Counted from the first letter of the stretch, positions 1-10,575 are shown. The stretch: 64,000 bases of DNA from JBCCGI01 sp039029355 (GCA_039029355.1 JBCCGI010000040.1:1-64000), one strand, 5' to 3'. Numbers and translations: made by a program. The notes: generated by a model from the sequence alone, not told the origin.

Positions 1-675
1 CCGCAGGACGCTGGCGCAGGCCCCGGCGGTCGCGCCGGAGGTGAGCACGTCGTCGACCAGCCACACGTCGGCGCCGGCAAGCGCCCGCGCACCGCGCCGG
101 AGCGCGAAGGCGCCGCGGACGTTGGCACGGCGAGAGCGCGCCCCGGGGGCGCCCTGGGCCGGGGTGGCGCGCGTGCGCCGCAGAGCCTCGATCACCGGCA
201 GCCGGGCCGCGGCGGCGGCCGCGCGGGCGAGGAGCGCCGCCTGGTCGTAGCCGCGCTCGAAGCGCCGCGCGACGTGCAGCGGCACGGGCACCAGCACGCG
301 GCGCCAGCGGGCTCCGCGCGGATCGCGGGCCAGCCGCAGGCCGAGGCGACGCCCCAGCTCGGCCAGCGCGTCCCGCCGCCCGCCGTGCTTGCCGGCGAGG
401 ACCCACTCCCGCAGCCCCTCGGACCCCCGGTAGTCCCCGAGCGCCAGCACGCCGCGGAAGCCCGGCGCCCGCGCGCGGCAGGTGCGGCAGCGCGCGCCGT
501 CCGCGAGCGCGGGCGGCAGCTCATCGGCGCAACGGCCGCAGCGCGGCCCGACCGGCCCCGACGGCAGCCCATGACGCGTGCAGGCGCGACCTTCAGCGGC
601 GCAGCCACAGAGGAGGCAGCGCTGCGGGTAGAGCGCGTCGCGCAGCTCGCCCAGCATCGAGAGGAACGGGTCCAC
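1..675 (-). CDS. comF: ComF family phosphoribosyltransferase (3' end beyond window)
   Basis: The minus-strand frame beginning GTG at 675 (an alternative ATG lies at 657) reads as a ComF protein. The first ~65 residues hold two paired-cysteine zinc-ribbon-like modules (RCLLCGC, RCGRCADEL, then CRTC). These are followed by the family hallmark segments KHGGRRDALAELGRRLG, LVPVPLH and RRFERGYDQAALLAR, and by the PRPP-binding loop VWLVDDVLTSGATAGAC, which sits at the window edge. ComF proteins are PRTase-fold proteins linked to DNA uptake in competent bacteria; elsewhere their role is unclear. The C-terminal ~15-30 residues are outside the window. It lies 30 bp downstream of a membrane-protein gene on the same strand, so the two may be co-transcribed. 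Confidence 0.9.
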   Translation of the reverse strand, partial: MDPFLSMLGELRDALYPQRCLLCGCAAEGRACTRHGLPSGPVGPRCGRCADELPPALADGARCRTCRARAPGFRGVLALGDYRGSEGLREWVLAGKHGGRRDALAELGRRLGLRLARDPRGARWRRVLVPVPLHVARRFERGYDQAALLARAAAAAARLPVIEALRRTRATPAQGAPGARSRRANVRGAFALRRGARALAGADVWLVDDVLTSGATAGACASVLR

Positions 676-705
676 GCCCCCACGACCGGACCAAGGGCGG
701 TTTGG

Positions 706-1335
706 TTACGCCAAATCCTCTTCGACTTCGGCCGGCATGCCCGGAGCCCCGTAGTCCGCCGGCGCCTCGGGCGTGCGCGGCCCGCGCTCGCGCCGGCCCT
801 GCACCGGCAGCCCGATCTTGCGGCGCAGGCGCTCGACGTAGGACTGCACGGTCTCGTCCCCGCTCGAGCGCATGTCGAACAGCGCCCCGACCTCGCGCGC
901 CAGCTCGATGTCGGTCTCGAAGTCGGGCGGGTTCTGCAGGAAGTAGTCCCGCAGGTAGTTGCGGAACAGCACGTGCGAGAGCCACCAGCCCCCGATCTCC
1001 AGCGCCACGACCACCAGGGCCACCACGCCGATCGCCAGCACGGGGAACTCGCCGGGGGTCCCGTCGCCGTTGTGGTGGCCGTAGAGCTGCAGCCCGAAGC
1101 CCGCCAAGAGGAACAGGAAGCCGAGGTGCACCTGGACCCGGTGGAAGACGTAGTCGCGGATCGAGCGCAGCTGCGGCCGCGCGCCGCGGAAGTGCTCGCG
1201 GACCAGCCCCTTGGGGCTGCGGAACACGATCGCGTTGGCCAGCAGGAAGCCGCCGAGGAGCGTCAGCACCAGCCCGACGCTGAACCAGTCGGCGTCGCCC
1301 AGGGAGGACTGCGGCATCGCGGCGAAAAGCCCCAT
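706..1335 (-). CDS. Multi-pass membrane protein of unknown function
   Basis: 209 aa. Three hydrophobic segments are visible: about residues 17-35 (WFSVGLVLTLLGGFLLANA), 70-87 (VHLGFLFLLAGFGLQLYG) and 98-117 (PVLAIGVVALVVVALEIGG). A soluble, charged C-terminal third follows (ETDIELAREVGALFDMRSSGDETVQSYVERLRRK). I recognise no enzymatic motif. The start is ATG at 1335; an in-frame ATG at 1317 is also possible and neither has a convincing Shine-Dalgarno. It is divergent from gatC across 139 bp and is followed by comF. Probably a plasma-membrane protein with a cytoplasmic tail; function unknown. Confidence 0.7.
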   Translation of the reverse strand: MGLFAAMPQSSLGDADWFSVGLVLTLLGGFLLANAIVFRSPKGLVREHFRGARPQLRSIRDYVFHRVQVHLGFLFLLAGFGLQLYGHHNGDGTPGEFPVLAIGVVALVVVALEIGGWWLSHVLFRNYLRDYFLQNPPDFETDIELAREVGALFDMRSSGDETVQSYVERLRRKIGLPVQGRRERGPRTPEAPADYGAPGMPAEVEEDLA

Positions 1336-1474
1336 CGAAGGGCCACGTTAGAGGCCTCCTCCCCCCCTCGCAAGGGCCGTACAATCCTCCGCCCGATCCG
1401 TGGGGCCTGCCGCCAAGGGACCCGCGGCGGAGGCGAACCACGGGCATACGGCGGGAGACAGCCGAGCAAAGCGA

Positions 1475-1771
1475 ATGGAAGAAGCGGAAACGACACGGGT
1501 TCGGAAGACGGCGGCGCTCGCGCGGCTCTCGATCGGCGACGACGAGGCCGAGCGGCTCGGCCGCGACTTCACGCGCATCCTCGCGGCCTTCCAGAGGCTG
1601 CAGGACGCGCCGCTCCCGGCCGACGGCGCCGCCGCGGCGGACGACGCGCGCGCCGAGCTGCGGGCCGACGAGGCGCGCCCCTCGCTGGCGCCCGACGCGG
1701 CCCTGGCAAACGCGCCGGAGCGGGAGGGCGACTTCTACCGCGTGCCGAAGACGGTGGGAGGCGACCGGTGA
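1475..1771 (+). CDS. gatC: Asp-tRNA(Asn)/Glu-tRNA(Gln) amidotransferase subunit GatC
   Basis: 98 aa, the normal GatC length. The N-terminal helix motif VRKTAALARLSIGDDEAERL and the following LGRDFTRILAAFQRL are typical of GatC, which wraps around GatA and stabilises the GatAB complex. ATG at 1475 was chosen because upstream in-frame codons (open from 1400) are non-homologous and because this start gives the family length. The stop overlaps the GTG start of gatA by four bases, so translation is probably coupled. The complex amidates misacylated Glu-tRNA(Gln) and/or Asp-tRNA(Asn); the whole operon CAB is present here. Confidence 0.93.
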   Translation: MEEAETTRVRKTAALARLSIGDDEAERLGRDFTRILAAFQRLQDAPLPADGAAAADDARAELRADEARPSLAPDAALANAPEREGDFYRVPKTVGGDR

Positions 1772-3239
1772 GCGTCGCACCCGACGCGCACGCCCTGCGC
1801 GACGCCCTCGCGTCCGGCGAGCGGACCGTCCCGGAGGTGATCGACGACGCGCTGCGCCGGATCGAGGCCACGGGCGGCGCGCTCGGAGCCTTCCACGAGG
1901 TGCTCGCGGACGGTGCGCGGGCGCGGGCCGCGGAGCTCGAGGACCAGCGCGCCGCGGGCGGCCCGCTGCCGCCGCTCTTCGGGCTGCCGGTTGCGCTCAA
2001 GGAGAACCTCTGCTTCGAGGGCGCGCACACGCCCTGCGGCAGCCGGCTGCTGGCGGACTACCGCGCGCCCTACACCGCGACCGCGGCGCGGCGGCTGGTG
2101 GACGCCGGCGCGGTCGTCGTCGGCATGACGCACATGGACGAGTTCGCGATGGGTTCCTCGGGCGAGAACTCCGCCTTCGAGACCGCGCGCAACCCGTGGG
2201 ACCCCGAGCGCACGCCGGGCGGCTCGTCGTCCGGCAGCGCGGTCGCGGTCGCGGCCGGCCTGGTTCCGCTCGCGCTCGGCTCGGACACCGGCGGCTCGGT
2301 GCGCCAGCCCGCGGCGCTCACCGGCGTCACCGGCTTCAAGCCGACCTACGGGCGCGTGTCGCGCTACGGGCTGGTGGCCTTCGGTTCGTCGCTCGACCAG
2401 GTCAGCCCGTTCGCGCGCTCGGCGCGGGACGTCGAGCTGGTCTACCGCGCGATCCGCGGCGCCGATCCGATGGACATGACGACGCTGCCGGCGGAGGAGG
2501 ACGGCGCGAGCGAAGCGGGCGACGCCCTGCGCGGCAAGCGCGTGGGCGTGCCGCGCGAGTACTTCTCGTCCGACCTCGACGACGGCGTGCGCGCGCGCAT
2601 CGAGGCCGCGCTCGCCACGCTGGTCGAGCTCGGCGCCGAGCGCGTCGACGTCTCGCTGCCCACCTGCGACCTCGCCATCCCGACCTACTACGTCGTGGCG
2701 ACGGCCGAGGCCTCCAGCAACCTCGCCCGCTACGAGGGCGTGCGCTTCGGCGCCCGCGAGCGCGGCGACGGCAGCCTGGCGGGCATGATGGCCGCCACGC
2801 GCAACGCCGGCTTCGGCGACGAGGTGAAGCGCCGCATCCTGCTGGGCACCTACGTGCTGTCGAGCGGCTACCACGACGAGTGGTACGGCCGCGCCCAGCG
2901 CGTGCGGGCCGAGATCGCGGGCGACTTCGAGCGCGTCTTCGGCGAGGTCGACCTGGTGGTCGGCCCGACCTCACCCACCACGGCCTTCCGCCTCGGCGAG
3001 CGCCGCGACGATCCGGTCGCGATGTACCTGTCCGACCTCTACACCGTGCCCGCCAACCTGGCCGGCGTGCCGGCGGTCAGCGTCCCCGCGGGCTGCGTCG
3101 ACGGGCTGCCGGTCGGCCTGCAGCTGACCGGCCCGCGCGGCGCCGACGATGCGGTGCTCGCGGCCGCCAAGGGCTTCCAGGAGGCGACCGACCACCACCA
3201 CGCAACCCCGGCCGCCTGGGCCGGCGAGGAGGCGCGGGC

Positions 3240-3243
<4 letters not shown>
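1768..3243 (+). CDS. gatA: Asp-tRNA(Asn)/Glu-tRNA(Gln) amidotransferase subunit GatA
   Basis: 491 aa, matching the usual ~485-residue amidase-signature subunit that releases ammonia from glutamine. The Ser-cisSer-Lys triad is visible: K78 in VALKENLCFEG, the serine run 153-155 in GGSSSGSAVAV, and nucleophile S177 in GSDTGGSVRQP. GTG at 1768 is the start that overlaps the end of gatC (GTGA); the reading frame stays open far upstream but that stretch has no homology-like content. The stop overlaps the gatB ATG (ATGA). No deviations from the family are evident. Confidence 0.95.
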
Positions 3244-4670
<1,427 letters not shown>

Positions 4671-4671
4671 C

Positions 4672-5019
4672 TTGAGCGGCGAGCGCGTCCCGGTCTCCGA
4701 GCTGGTCGACCTCGCGCGCGTGCGCGCGGACGGCCGCCCGCCGACGCCGCGCGAGATCCGCGCCGCGCTCCCCCGCGGCTGGACCCTGGACGAGGACGGC
4801 GAGCACGCGCGCCGCGACCTGCGGCTCTTCTTCCGCGAGGGCTGGATCCTGCTGCTCGGGCTGGTGCTCTTCGGCACGCTCGGCGGCGCGTTCCTGATCG
4901 ACGCGATGCCGCGCGGCTGGGCCGGCGCGGGCAGGCTGGTGGTGCTGGTGGGGATCGTCGTGCTGATCGGCGGCGTGGTCGGGCCGATCATCACGCGCGC
5001 GCTGTACCGGCGCGGGTAG
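4672..5019 (+). CDS. Small two-helix membrane protein in the gatCAB operon
   Basis: 115 aa from a TTG start preceded by AGGAG (4661-4665) inside the gatB 3' end. Residues ~1-50 are charged and soluble (PTPREIRAALPRGWTLDEDGE). Two membrane helices follow at about 60-78 (ILLLGLVLFGTLGGAFLI) and 88-108 (GRLVVLVGIVVLIGGVVGPI), and the protein ends RALYRRG. I do not recognise a family. The link to gatB by a 1-bp gap suggests co-transcription, not shared function. The last codons (CGG CGC GGG TAG) are also the first unit of a 13-bp tandem repeat that continues downstream. Confidence 0.7.
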   Translation: MSGERVPVSELVDLARVRADGRPPTPREIRAALPRGWTLDEDGEHARRDLRLFFREGWILLLGLVLFGTLGGAFLIDAMPRGWAGAGRLVVLVGIVVLIGGVVGPIITRALYRRG

Positions 5020-5111
5020 CGGGCGCGGGTAGCGGGCGCGGGTAGCGGGCGCGGGTAGCGGGCGCGGGTAGCGGGCGCGGGTAGCGGGCGCGGGTAGCGG
5101 GCGCGGGTAGC
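5008..5111. repeat. 13-bp minisatellite, eight tandem copies
   Basis: Eight head-to-tail copies of a 13-bp unit, GGGCGCGGGTAGC. The first copy (5008-5020) differs only at its first base and contains the final codons and TAG stop of the preceding membrane-protein gene; copies 2-8 are identical. The unit is not a multiple of three. Every copy contains TAG, which sits in a new frame in each successive unit. It looks like replication-slippage expansion of the gene's 3' end. There is no spacer sequence, so this is not CRISPR. Confidence 0.95.
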
Positions 5112-5136
5112 GCCGACATGGCGCGCGCGGAACGGG

Positions 5137-7680
5137 CTACTCGACCGTGATCGCGAGCCCGTTCGTCAGCGTGTAGAAGTCCTGCGCCCCGGGGTCGAAG
5201 AGGCCCACCTGGGCCGTCGACGTCACGCCCGGAGGCGAGGTCGGCGCCACCGCGATCGACAGGCTGCCCTCGCCGAGCTCGTCGAGCGTGAAGCCCACGA
5301 AGATCGGGATCCACGGGTTGAGCAAGAGCTCACAGCCGTTCGGCAGGCCGAGCGCGCCCTCGCCGTTGCCGAACGAGGCGAAGGCCGGCGTCCCCGGCAG
5401 CCCGCGGCTGACCTCGAGGCGGTAGACCCCGCCGGGCTCGGGGCAGCCATCGCCGCTCAGCGCGGGGATTTCGCCGTTCGAGCCCAGGCAGCCGCCGCCG
5501 TAGGTCGCGAAGGCGCCGGAGCAGTCGCTTTGGCCCTCGAGGACCACGACCTGATCGTGCACGAGCGCGAGCAGATCGGGCGCCCCGTTGCCCACGACGT
5601 CCGCGACCTCGTAGTCGGTCTTGGCGTAGGTGAAGTACGCGTCGTTCGCGCCCGGCTGCTCCAGCCCCTGGGCCGTTCCCCGCAGGATCATGCCGCGCTC
5701 GGTAACCAGATCGGCCAGACCGTCTCGGTCGACGTCGACCGCCTGCAGCTCCGCCGTCCTGATCGCGACCGAGGGGTTGATGCTGAAGTCGACCACGTCG
5801 ACCGCGTCCAGGAGCCCGTCGCCCTGGCCGAAGTACAGCCTGTACGCGTTCGTCGCCACGTCGGGCCAGCCGTCGAGATTGAAGTCCGCCGCCGCCGTGT
5901 CGCCGGGGTGGCCGTCGCTGATCCCCTGGATGATCGACTGGGCCTGCACGAAGCCGCCCGTGCCGTCGCCATGCATCACGCGCACGTGGGGAGTGCCGGC
6001 CACGCCGGGGAAGTCGACGACGGTCACGGCGTCCAGCACACCGTCGAGGTCCATGTCGACGGGCTCGATGCTGCCCAGCTCCAGGTTGAAGATGTCCCAG
6101 CCGCTGGGAAGGAACTCGACCGGCGCACCGAAGCTCGGTCCGGGCGCACCGGGATAAAACGGGTAGGCGTTGTCGACCCGGCTCGGGGCGAAGAGGTCGG
6201 GGAGCCCGTCCCCGGTCCAGTCCGCGAACGCGGCGAGCGACCCAACGCCGTCGAAGGGGTGGAGCGCCTCCGCCGCGAAGGCTCCGCGGCCCAGGCCGCG
6301 CAGCAGGCTGAGCTGGGCCGGATCGGCGGCGGACGGGAACACGACTAGGTCGACCGTCCCGTCGGCGTCGAGGTCGGGCATGCGGATCTCCTCCCCGATC
6401 AGGCCGACTGAAAGGGTGGCGGCCACCGACGGCCCGACGCCGGCCAGGAGCTCGACTTCCCCGGGCCGAAGCACGCTCACGTCGTTCGCTCCGTCGCCGT
6501 CTCCGTCCCCCACGGCGAAGGCGCTGGCCTCACCGCCGACCCTCCGGGGGAGGAGCAGCTCGCCTCCCACTCGCTCGATGAAATACACGAGCTCCGCGGC
6601 ATCGTCCAACGAGCAGGAGAACGGCGCGATGCCCATGTTCCAGGTCGAATGCACAGCCAGGTCGTCGTCGCCGTCCCCATCGAAGTCGCCGAAGGCGAAG
6701 CCCGCGCACTCGGAGTAGAGCTCGACTTCCTCCAGCCCACTGACCCCGCCAACCCCGTCGCCGTGGGCCACGATCAGGCGGCTCGCGCCGCACTCGGCCT
6801 GGTCGCCTACGACCAGGTCCGGCAATCCGGCGAGATCGAAGTCGACCACCTGGATCACGGGCTTCGTGAACGTGTGGGAGAAGGCATGCGGTCCCTGGGG
6901 CGAGAAGCCGCCGGCTCCGTCGCCGAGCAGCACCTCGACGAAGTCGACTCCGGTCGCGGCCAGGTCGAGGTCGCCGTCTGCGTTCAGGTCCGCCGGCTGG
7001 AGGAAGCGGATCTGCTTGTCCGCGAGGAGCCCCGCAGGCACTCCGAGCCCCACGCCGTCGGCCAGCGCCACCTGCAGCCCGCCGTCGACGAACGCCACCG
7101 TCAGATCGGCGAGCGAGTCACCGTTGAAGTCGCCCAGCTCGACGGAGCTCGGCATCGGTCCGCCGAAGCTGCCCGACTGGGCCACCGCCAGACCGCCCTG
7201 GCCATCGCCCCGCAGCAGGTCCCAGCCGCCGGTAATGCCGACGTGGACGACATCGCCAGCACCGTCGCCATCCACGTCGCCCGCGCCGACGCGGAAGGGG
7301 CTGGGGAGGTCGAAGACCTGGAGCCAGGTAACCGAGAGGCCGAAGGGGTCCACGAGCCTCCAGTCGACCTTGTCGGAGAACTCGTTGGCCTCGACGATGT
7401 CCGGAACGCCGTCGCCGTTCAGCTCCACGAGCTCGTGGTCGCGTGCATCGCTGGGACAGAAGCCGAAGAGCGGGGTGACCGAGCAGTCGTCCAGCACGGC
7501 CTTGACCCCAAAGGCGCCGTCCGAGAGCACGAGGTCCCGGGCGGAGTAGAAGTCGTCGATGCCGTCGGCATCAAAGTCCACGGCCTCGATCAGCCAAGTG
7601 CCGTCGATGCGGGTCGCGGGGAACAGAGCGTCCTGAGGAACGGGAAGGGCGAGCGCGAGAGCGAGGCTGGCCGAGAGCAT
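5137..7680 (-). CDS. Secreted FG-GAP/VCBS-repeat beta-propeller protein
   Basis: 847 aa. ATG at 7680 gives a clear signal peptide (MLSASLALALALPVPQ); upstream in-frame codons are low-complexity. The body is a run of FG-GAP/VCBS repeats with calcium-binding Asp loops, e.g. DFDADGIDDF, DVDGDGAGDV, DLNADGDLDL, DFDGDGDDDL, DMDLDGVLDA and DVDRDGLADL, the pattern of integrin-like propeller blades. The last ~125 residues (from ATYGGGCLGSNGE through CPEPGGVYRLEV to the end) form a separate C-terminal domain with paired Cys/Gly motifs that I associate with secreted proteins of high-GC Planctomycetota (recalled, not searched). Probably extracellular; ligand unknown. A terminator-like hairpin and another secreted-protein gene lie upstream. 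Confidence 0.85.
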   Translation of the reverse strand: MLSASLALALALPVPQDALFPATRIDGTWLIEAVDFDADGIDDFYSARDLVLSDGAFGVKAVLDDCSVTPLFGFCPSDARDHELVELNGDGVPDIVEANEFSDKVDWRLVDPFGLSVTWLQVFDLPSPFRVGAGDVDGDGAGDVVHVGITGGWDLLRGDGQGGLAVAQSGSFGGPMPSSVELGDFNGDSLADLTVAFVDGGLQVALADGVGLGVPAGLLADKQIRFLQPADLNADGDLDLAATGVDFVEVLLGDGAGGFSPQGPHAFSHTFTKPVIQVVDFDLAGLPDLVVGDQAECGASRLIVAHGDGVGGVSGLEEVELYSECAGFAFGDFDGDGDDDLAVHSTWNMGIAPFSCSLDDAAELVYFIERVGGELLLPRRVGGEASAFAVGDGDGDGANDVSVLRPGEVELLAGVGPSVAATLSVGLIGEEIRMPDLDADGTVDLVVFPSAADPAQLSLLRGLGRGAFAAEALHPFDGVGSLAAFADWTGDGLPDLFAPSRVDNAYPFYPGAPGPSFGAPVEFLPSGWDIFNLELGSIEPVDMDLDGVLDAVTVVDFPGVAGTPHVRVMHGDGTGGFVQAQSIIQGISDGHPGDTAAADFNLDGWPDVATNAYRLYFGQGDGLLDAVDVVDFSINPSVAIRTAELQAVDVDRDGLADLVTERGMILRGTAQGLEQPGANDAYFTYAKTDYEVADVVGNGAPDLLALVHDQVVVLEGQSDCSGAFATYGGGCLGSNGEIPALSGDGCPEPGGVYRLEVSRGLPGTPAFASFGNGEGALGLPNGCELLLNPWIPIFVGFTLDELGEGSLSIAVAPTSPPGVTSTAQVGLFDPGAQDFYTLTNGLAITVE

Positions 7681-7756
7681 GGTCGGTCTCCGTGTCGGGG
7701 GGAGGCGAGCGGCCTCCAGCATAGGCGACGGTCCGAATCGCCGCAGCTCAACGGAG

Positions 7757-7791
7757 ACGGGGCCGGGAGGCGTCACGCCTCCCGGCCCCGT
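7757..7791 (-). terminator. Perfect GC-rich hairpin after the beta-helix gene
   Basis: A 16-bp perfect stem with a 3-nt loop (7757-7772 / 7776-7791) lies just beyond the minus-strand stop at 7829. The core stem GGGGCCGGGAGGC is identical to that of the hairpin at 11288-11318. There is no T-tract, so efficiency as an intrinsic terminator is uncertain. Confidence 0.6.
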
Positions 7792-7828
7792 GAAGGGCAC
7801 CTCCGGCTCACAGTCCTGCGGATTCGCG

Positions 7829-9565
7829 CTACGGCAGGAAGTCGAGCGCGACCGCGGGGCTGACCTCCGCCAGCCCCTCGGCCAGGTCGAAGACGACCGC
7901 AGCGTGGTGCGCGGTCAGACCGCCGAGCTGGGCAAGCCCGGCCGGAAGGAACAGCTGGCCGCTGCCCTCCCCCTCCGACGAGAACGAACCGAGTCCGGGG
8001 GCGAGCGGTCCGCCGCCGGGGTTGACCAGCGTGAGGTTGAAGTAGGCGTCGGGGTTCAGCGCGAGGGCGAAGCCCTCGACGACGAGCCCCGGCGTCGTCC
8101 CGCTCAGCGTGCCGAGCAGCCAGAAGGCTGGCGGCACCGGCGGCGCGAGCGCGCCCAGCTCGAAGGCGCCCATGTCGACCACGGCGCCCGGCCCGACGCC
8201 GGTGTCGGGCGTCGCCGGGTCGTCGAAGCGCCGGCGGTTGCCGTCGAGGTCGACGTCGAGCAGCTGGGTGCCGAGGTCGAAGCCCACCACGCCGCCGGTC
8301 GCCACCGAGAAACTCGACGCGTCCGCGTCGAGCGCGGTGACCGCCAGCGTCTCGGAGCTGCCGGCGTCCACGCAGGGCGAGCCCGGCGTCAGGCGCAGGT
8401 CGCCGCTCGCGAGCGATGCGAACGCGGGGTCGAGGTCGAGGTTGCCGGGGCCGGCGGCCCCGCCGGCGAGGTTGCTGAAGCTCACGCCGAAGGTCCCCGC
8501 GAGCGAGTCCGGCGCGTTGGCGAACACGACGGCGTTGAGCAGCGTGCCGGCGCCGGATTGGCGCGCGAGCCCCCCGCCGCTTCCCGCCGCGCCGTCCGCG
8601 CCGGGAGCCGCATCGCCGACGGTGATTCCAAGCCCTCCGAGTCCGCCCGGGCCGCCCGCCGAAGCCGCGTTCGAGGCGACCGAGAGGTTGCGCAGCAGCA
8701 GCGAGCCGCCGGCCAGGAACACCGCCCCGCCGTCGCCGCCTGGTCCGCCGGCGCCGCCTGAGGCGGGCGGGGCACCGCTCAAGAGGTCCTCCTGCCCCCC
8801 CGGGCCGCCGGCGCCGCCGACGCCGGACGCGTTGTCGAAGAAAACGCACCCGACCACCGAGGCCGAGCTCCCGCTCGCCTTGAAGAGCGCGCCGCCGTGG
8901 CCGCCCGGACCGCCGTCGAAGCCGGGCAGCCCGGCGCTCGCCTGGAACGATCCGAGCCCGCCGTCGCCGGCGCGGTTGCCGGTGAAGACGCAGCCCTCGA
9001 TCCACGGATCGCCGCCGTGAATCGAGATCGCGCCGCCCGAGCCGCCGGCGGCCCCGGCCATGAGCCCGAGCGTCAACTGGTCGCCGTCGCCGCCCCGGCC
9101 GGCATGGTTGTCGACGAACACGCAGTCGAGCAGCGTCGGAGAGGCGCCGCTGATCTGCACGCCGCCGCCGTCCGCCCCCTCGGTCGGGAGCACGAGCGAC
9201 AGCGGCGGCTCGAACAGCACGAAGCCGGCGTCCCCGTCCGGCGCCCGGCCGCCGGTGACCGTGAAGCCCTCGACCCGCGCGTCGCGCGCCTCGCCGGACA
9301 GGAAGCGGAACACGCGCCCGCCCCCCTTGGCGTCGATGACCGTCGCCGCCGCGCCGCCGGTGCTGCGGAGCGTCAGGTTCTTGCCGCCGAAGTCGAGCCC
9401 ATGCTCGAAATAGGTGCCCGGCGCGACGAGCACCGTCCCGCCGGGGAAGACCGCGTCGATCCCGGCCTGGAGCGTCGGCTGGTCCTCGGGAACCAGGACG
9501 ATCGCCTGCGCCTGTGCCAGCGAGCCGGCCGCGGAGAGAAAGAAGACACACCAACCTGTCTGCAT
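7829..9565 (-). CDS. Secreted right-handed beta-helix protein with choice-of-anchor Q-like C-terminus
   Basis: 578 aa. ATG at 9565 is preceded by AGGAA and opens a signal peptide (MQTGWCVFFLSAAGSLAQAQA). Residues ~24-75 carry the start typical of Pel/beta-helix proteins (LQAGIDAVFPGGTVLVAPGTY...VIDAKGGGRVFRF). Then come Gly-rich coils with repeated short rungs (GGGVQISGASPTLLDCVFVDN; GGAISIHGGDPWIEGCVFTGN; GGAVFLAGGSLLLRNLSVASN). The end of the helix (LDLDPAFAS, LRLTPGSPCVDAGSS, VVDMGAFELG) matches the choice-of-anchor Q pattern, and a beta-rich ~110-residue tail follows. Probably surface-attached or secreted; no catalytic residues identified. It may be a structural or polysaccharide-binding protein. 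Confidence 0.82.
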   Translation of the reverse strand: MQTGWCVFFLSAAGSLAQAQAIVLVPEDQPTLQAGIDAVFPGGTVLVAPGTYFEHGLDFGGKNLTLRSTGGAAATVIDAKGGGRVFRFLSGEARDARVEGFTVTGGRAPDGDAGFVLFEPPLSLVLPTEGADGGGVQISGASPTLLDCVFVDNHAGRGGDGDQLTLGLMAGAAGGSGGAISIHGGDPWIEGCVFTGNRAGDGGLGSFQASAGLPGFDGGPGGHGGALFKASGSSASVVGCVFFDNASGVGGAGGPGGQEDLLSGAPPASGGAGGPGGDGGAVFLAGGSLLLRNLSVASNAASAGGPGGLGGLGITVGDAAPGADGAAGSGGGLARQSGAGTLLNAVVFANAPDSLAGTFGVSFSNLAGGAAGPGNLDLDPAFASLASGDLRLTPGSPCVDAGSSETLAVTALDADASSFSVATGGVVGFDLGTQLLDVDLDGNRRRFDDPATPDTGVGPGAVVDMGAFELGALAPPVPPAFWLLGTLSGTTPGLVVEGFALALNPDAYFNLTLVNPGGGPLAPGLGSFSSEGEGSGQLFLPAGLAQLGGLTAHHAAVVFDLAEGLAEVSPAVALDFLP

Positions 9566-9598
9566 GCGAGATTCCTTTCCCTTGGGCACCTCAAGGTA

Positions 9599-9648
9599 GC
9601 ACGGAGCGTCGGTCCCCGGGGGAGAGGGCGCGGACCGACGCGGCGTGC
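9599..9648 (-). terminator. Long hairpin downstream of the 9670 gene
   Basis: A 10-bp perfect stem (9606-9615 with 9632-9641), extended by a further 5 bp (9599-9603 with 9644-9648) across a 2x2 internal loop. It lies immediately after the minus-strand stop at 9670 and before the next minus-strand gene, the expected position for a terminator. No T-tract. Confidence 0.5.
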
Positions 9649-9669
9649 CGAGCGCAGCCCGAACGGCGA

Positions 9670-10575
9670 CTACCCGCCGAGAATTCTCGCGACCTCCTCC
9701 GCCGCGCGCTCCCGCGCCGCCAGCCACCTCCGCTTGGCGTCCTCGAGCCCGGGGAAGTCGCCGTCGTGGAACTCGACGACGACCGACCAGCAGCTGTCGC
9801 CGAAGGCGGTGCCGAGGGCCATGTTCGTCCGCTTGCCCGCGACGTTCGTGTGCTTGCGGAAGCCGTTGAGCTGCACGTACGGCGAGCGATCGAACTCGCC
9901 GCGGGTGAGCTTGACGCGGAGGGCGGAGTCGAACTCGCGGCGGTAGTCGTCGAAGAGCTGGCGGTAGGGCTGCAGCGCCGCGCGGCACTCCCAGAGCCTG
10001 TCGCTGCGGAGCAGCTCATCGACTTCCTCCCCCAGCTGGCCGCCGACGTGCTCGTCGAGACCGTCGCCGAGGATCTGCGCCTCAAAGTAGTAGTCGTTCT
10101 CCTCTGGGGTGTGGCCAAAGGCCTCGCCGCTCAGCTCCTCGGGCAGCGTCGCCGCGACCTCAGCCCAGTCGCCGAGCGGAGCCACTTCGAGCTCGAGCAG
10201 CTCGGGCCAGACCTCCTCGATCTCGGCCACGACCTCCGCGGGGTCGGCGCCGTGGAAGTCCGCCAGGGCCTGCACGGCAGCGTGGGCGAGATCGGCGGCG
10301 GCGGGAGGCGCGGCCTCGACCGGCTCCGACTGCCCAGCGGACTCCGGCGCCACGGCCGGCCTATCCGCCGTCGGGCGACGCACCGGTTCGGCGTCCGCCG
10401 TCACGGCCTGCAGCTCGGCGGCCCCCTTGGCGCCGGCACCCCCGTCGCGGTCTGGAGTCGCCCCCTCGCGGAGCGCCGCGGATCCGAGTCCCCTCCAGGC
10501 GAGGAGCGCAGCCGCGACTGCCACGAGGAGGAAGGCTCCGGGGAGCACGAGCCCGCGCCCGACGGAACGGATCAT
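9670..10575 (-). CDS. Single-pass membrane-anchored protein, unknown function
   Basis: 301 aa from ATG at 10575, which overlaps the stop of the upstream gene (TGATG). The N-terminus is a membrane anchor or uncleaved signal (MIRSVGRGLVLPGAFLLVAVAAALLAW). A ~75-residue Ala/Pro/Glu-rich linker follows, and then an acidic alpha-helical domain (DPAEVVAEIEEVWPELLELEV; ENDYYFEAQILGDGLDEHVGGQ; LQPYRQLFDDYRREFDSALR). I recognise no family. Translational coupling to the Cys-rich secreted protein upstream suggests that the two act together, possibly at the outer face of the plasma membrane. Confidence 0.65.
   Translation of the reverse strand: MIRSVGRGLVLPGAFLLVAVAAALLAWRGLGSAALREGATPDRDGGAGAKGAAELQAVTADAEPVRRPTADRPAVAPESAGQSEPVEAAPPAAADLAHAAVQALADFHGADPAEVVAEIEEVWPELLELEVAPLGDWAEVAATLPEELSGEAFGHTPEENDYYFEAQILGDGLDEHVGGQLGEEVDELLRSDRLWECRAALQPYRQLFDDYRREFDSALRVKLTRGEFDRSPYVQLNGFRKHTNVAGKRTNMALGTAFGDSCWSVVVEFHDGDFPGLEDAKRRWLAARERAAEEVARILGG

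Noticed and set aside
274..1767. Long plus-strand open frame in front of gatA
   Set aside because: It is antisense to comF and the membrane-protein gene, overlaps gatC, and has the Arg/Pro/Ala-rich composition of shadow frames in GC-rich DNA.
5008..5111. Short regularly repeated units resembling a CRISPR array
   Set aside because: Units are 13 bp, directly adjacent and without spacers; this is a minisatellite.
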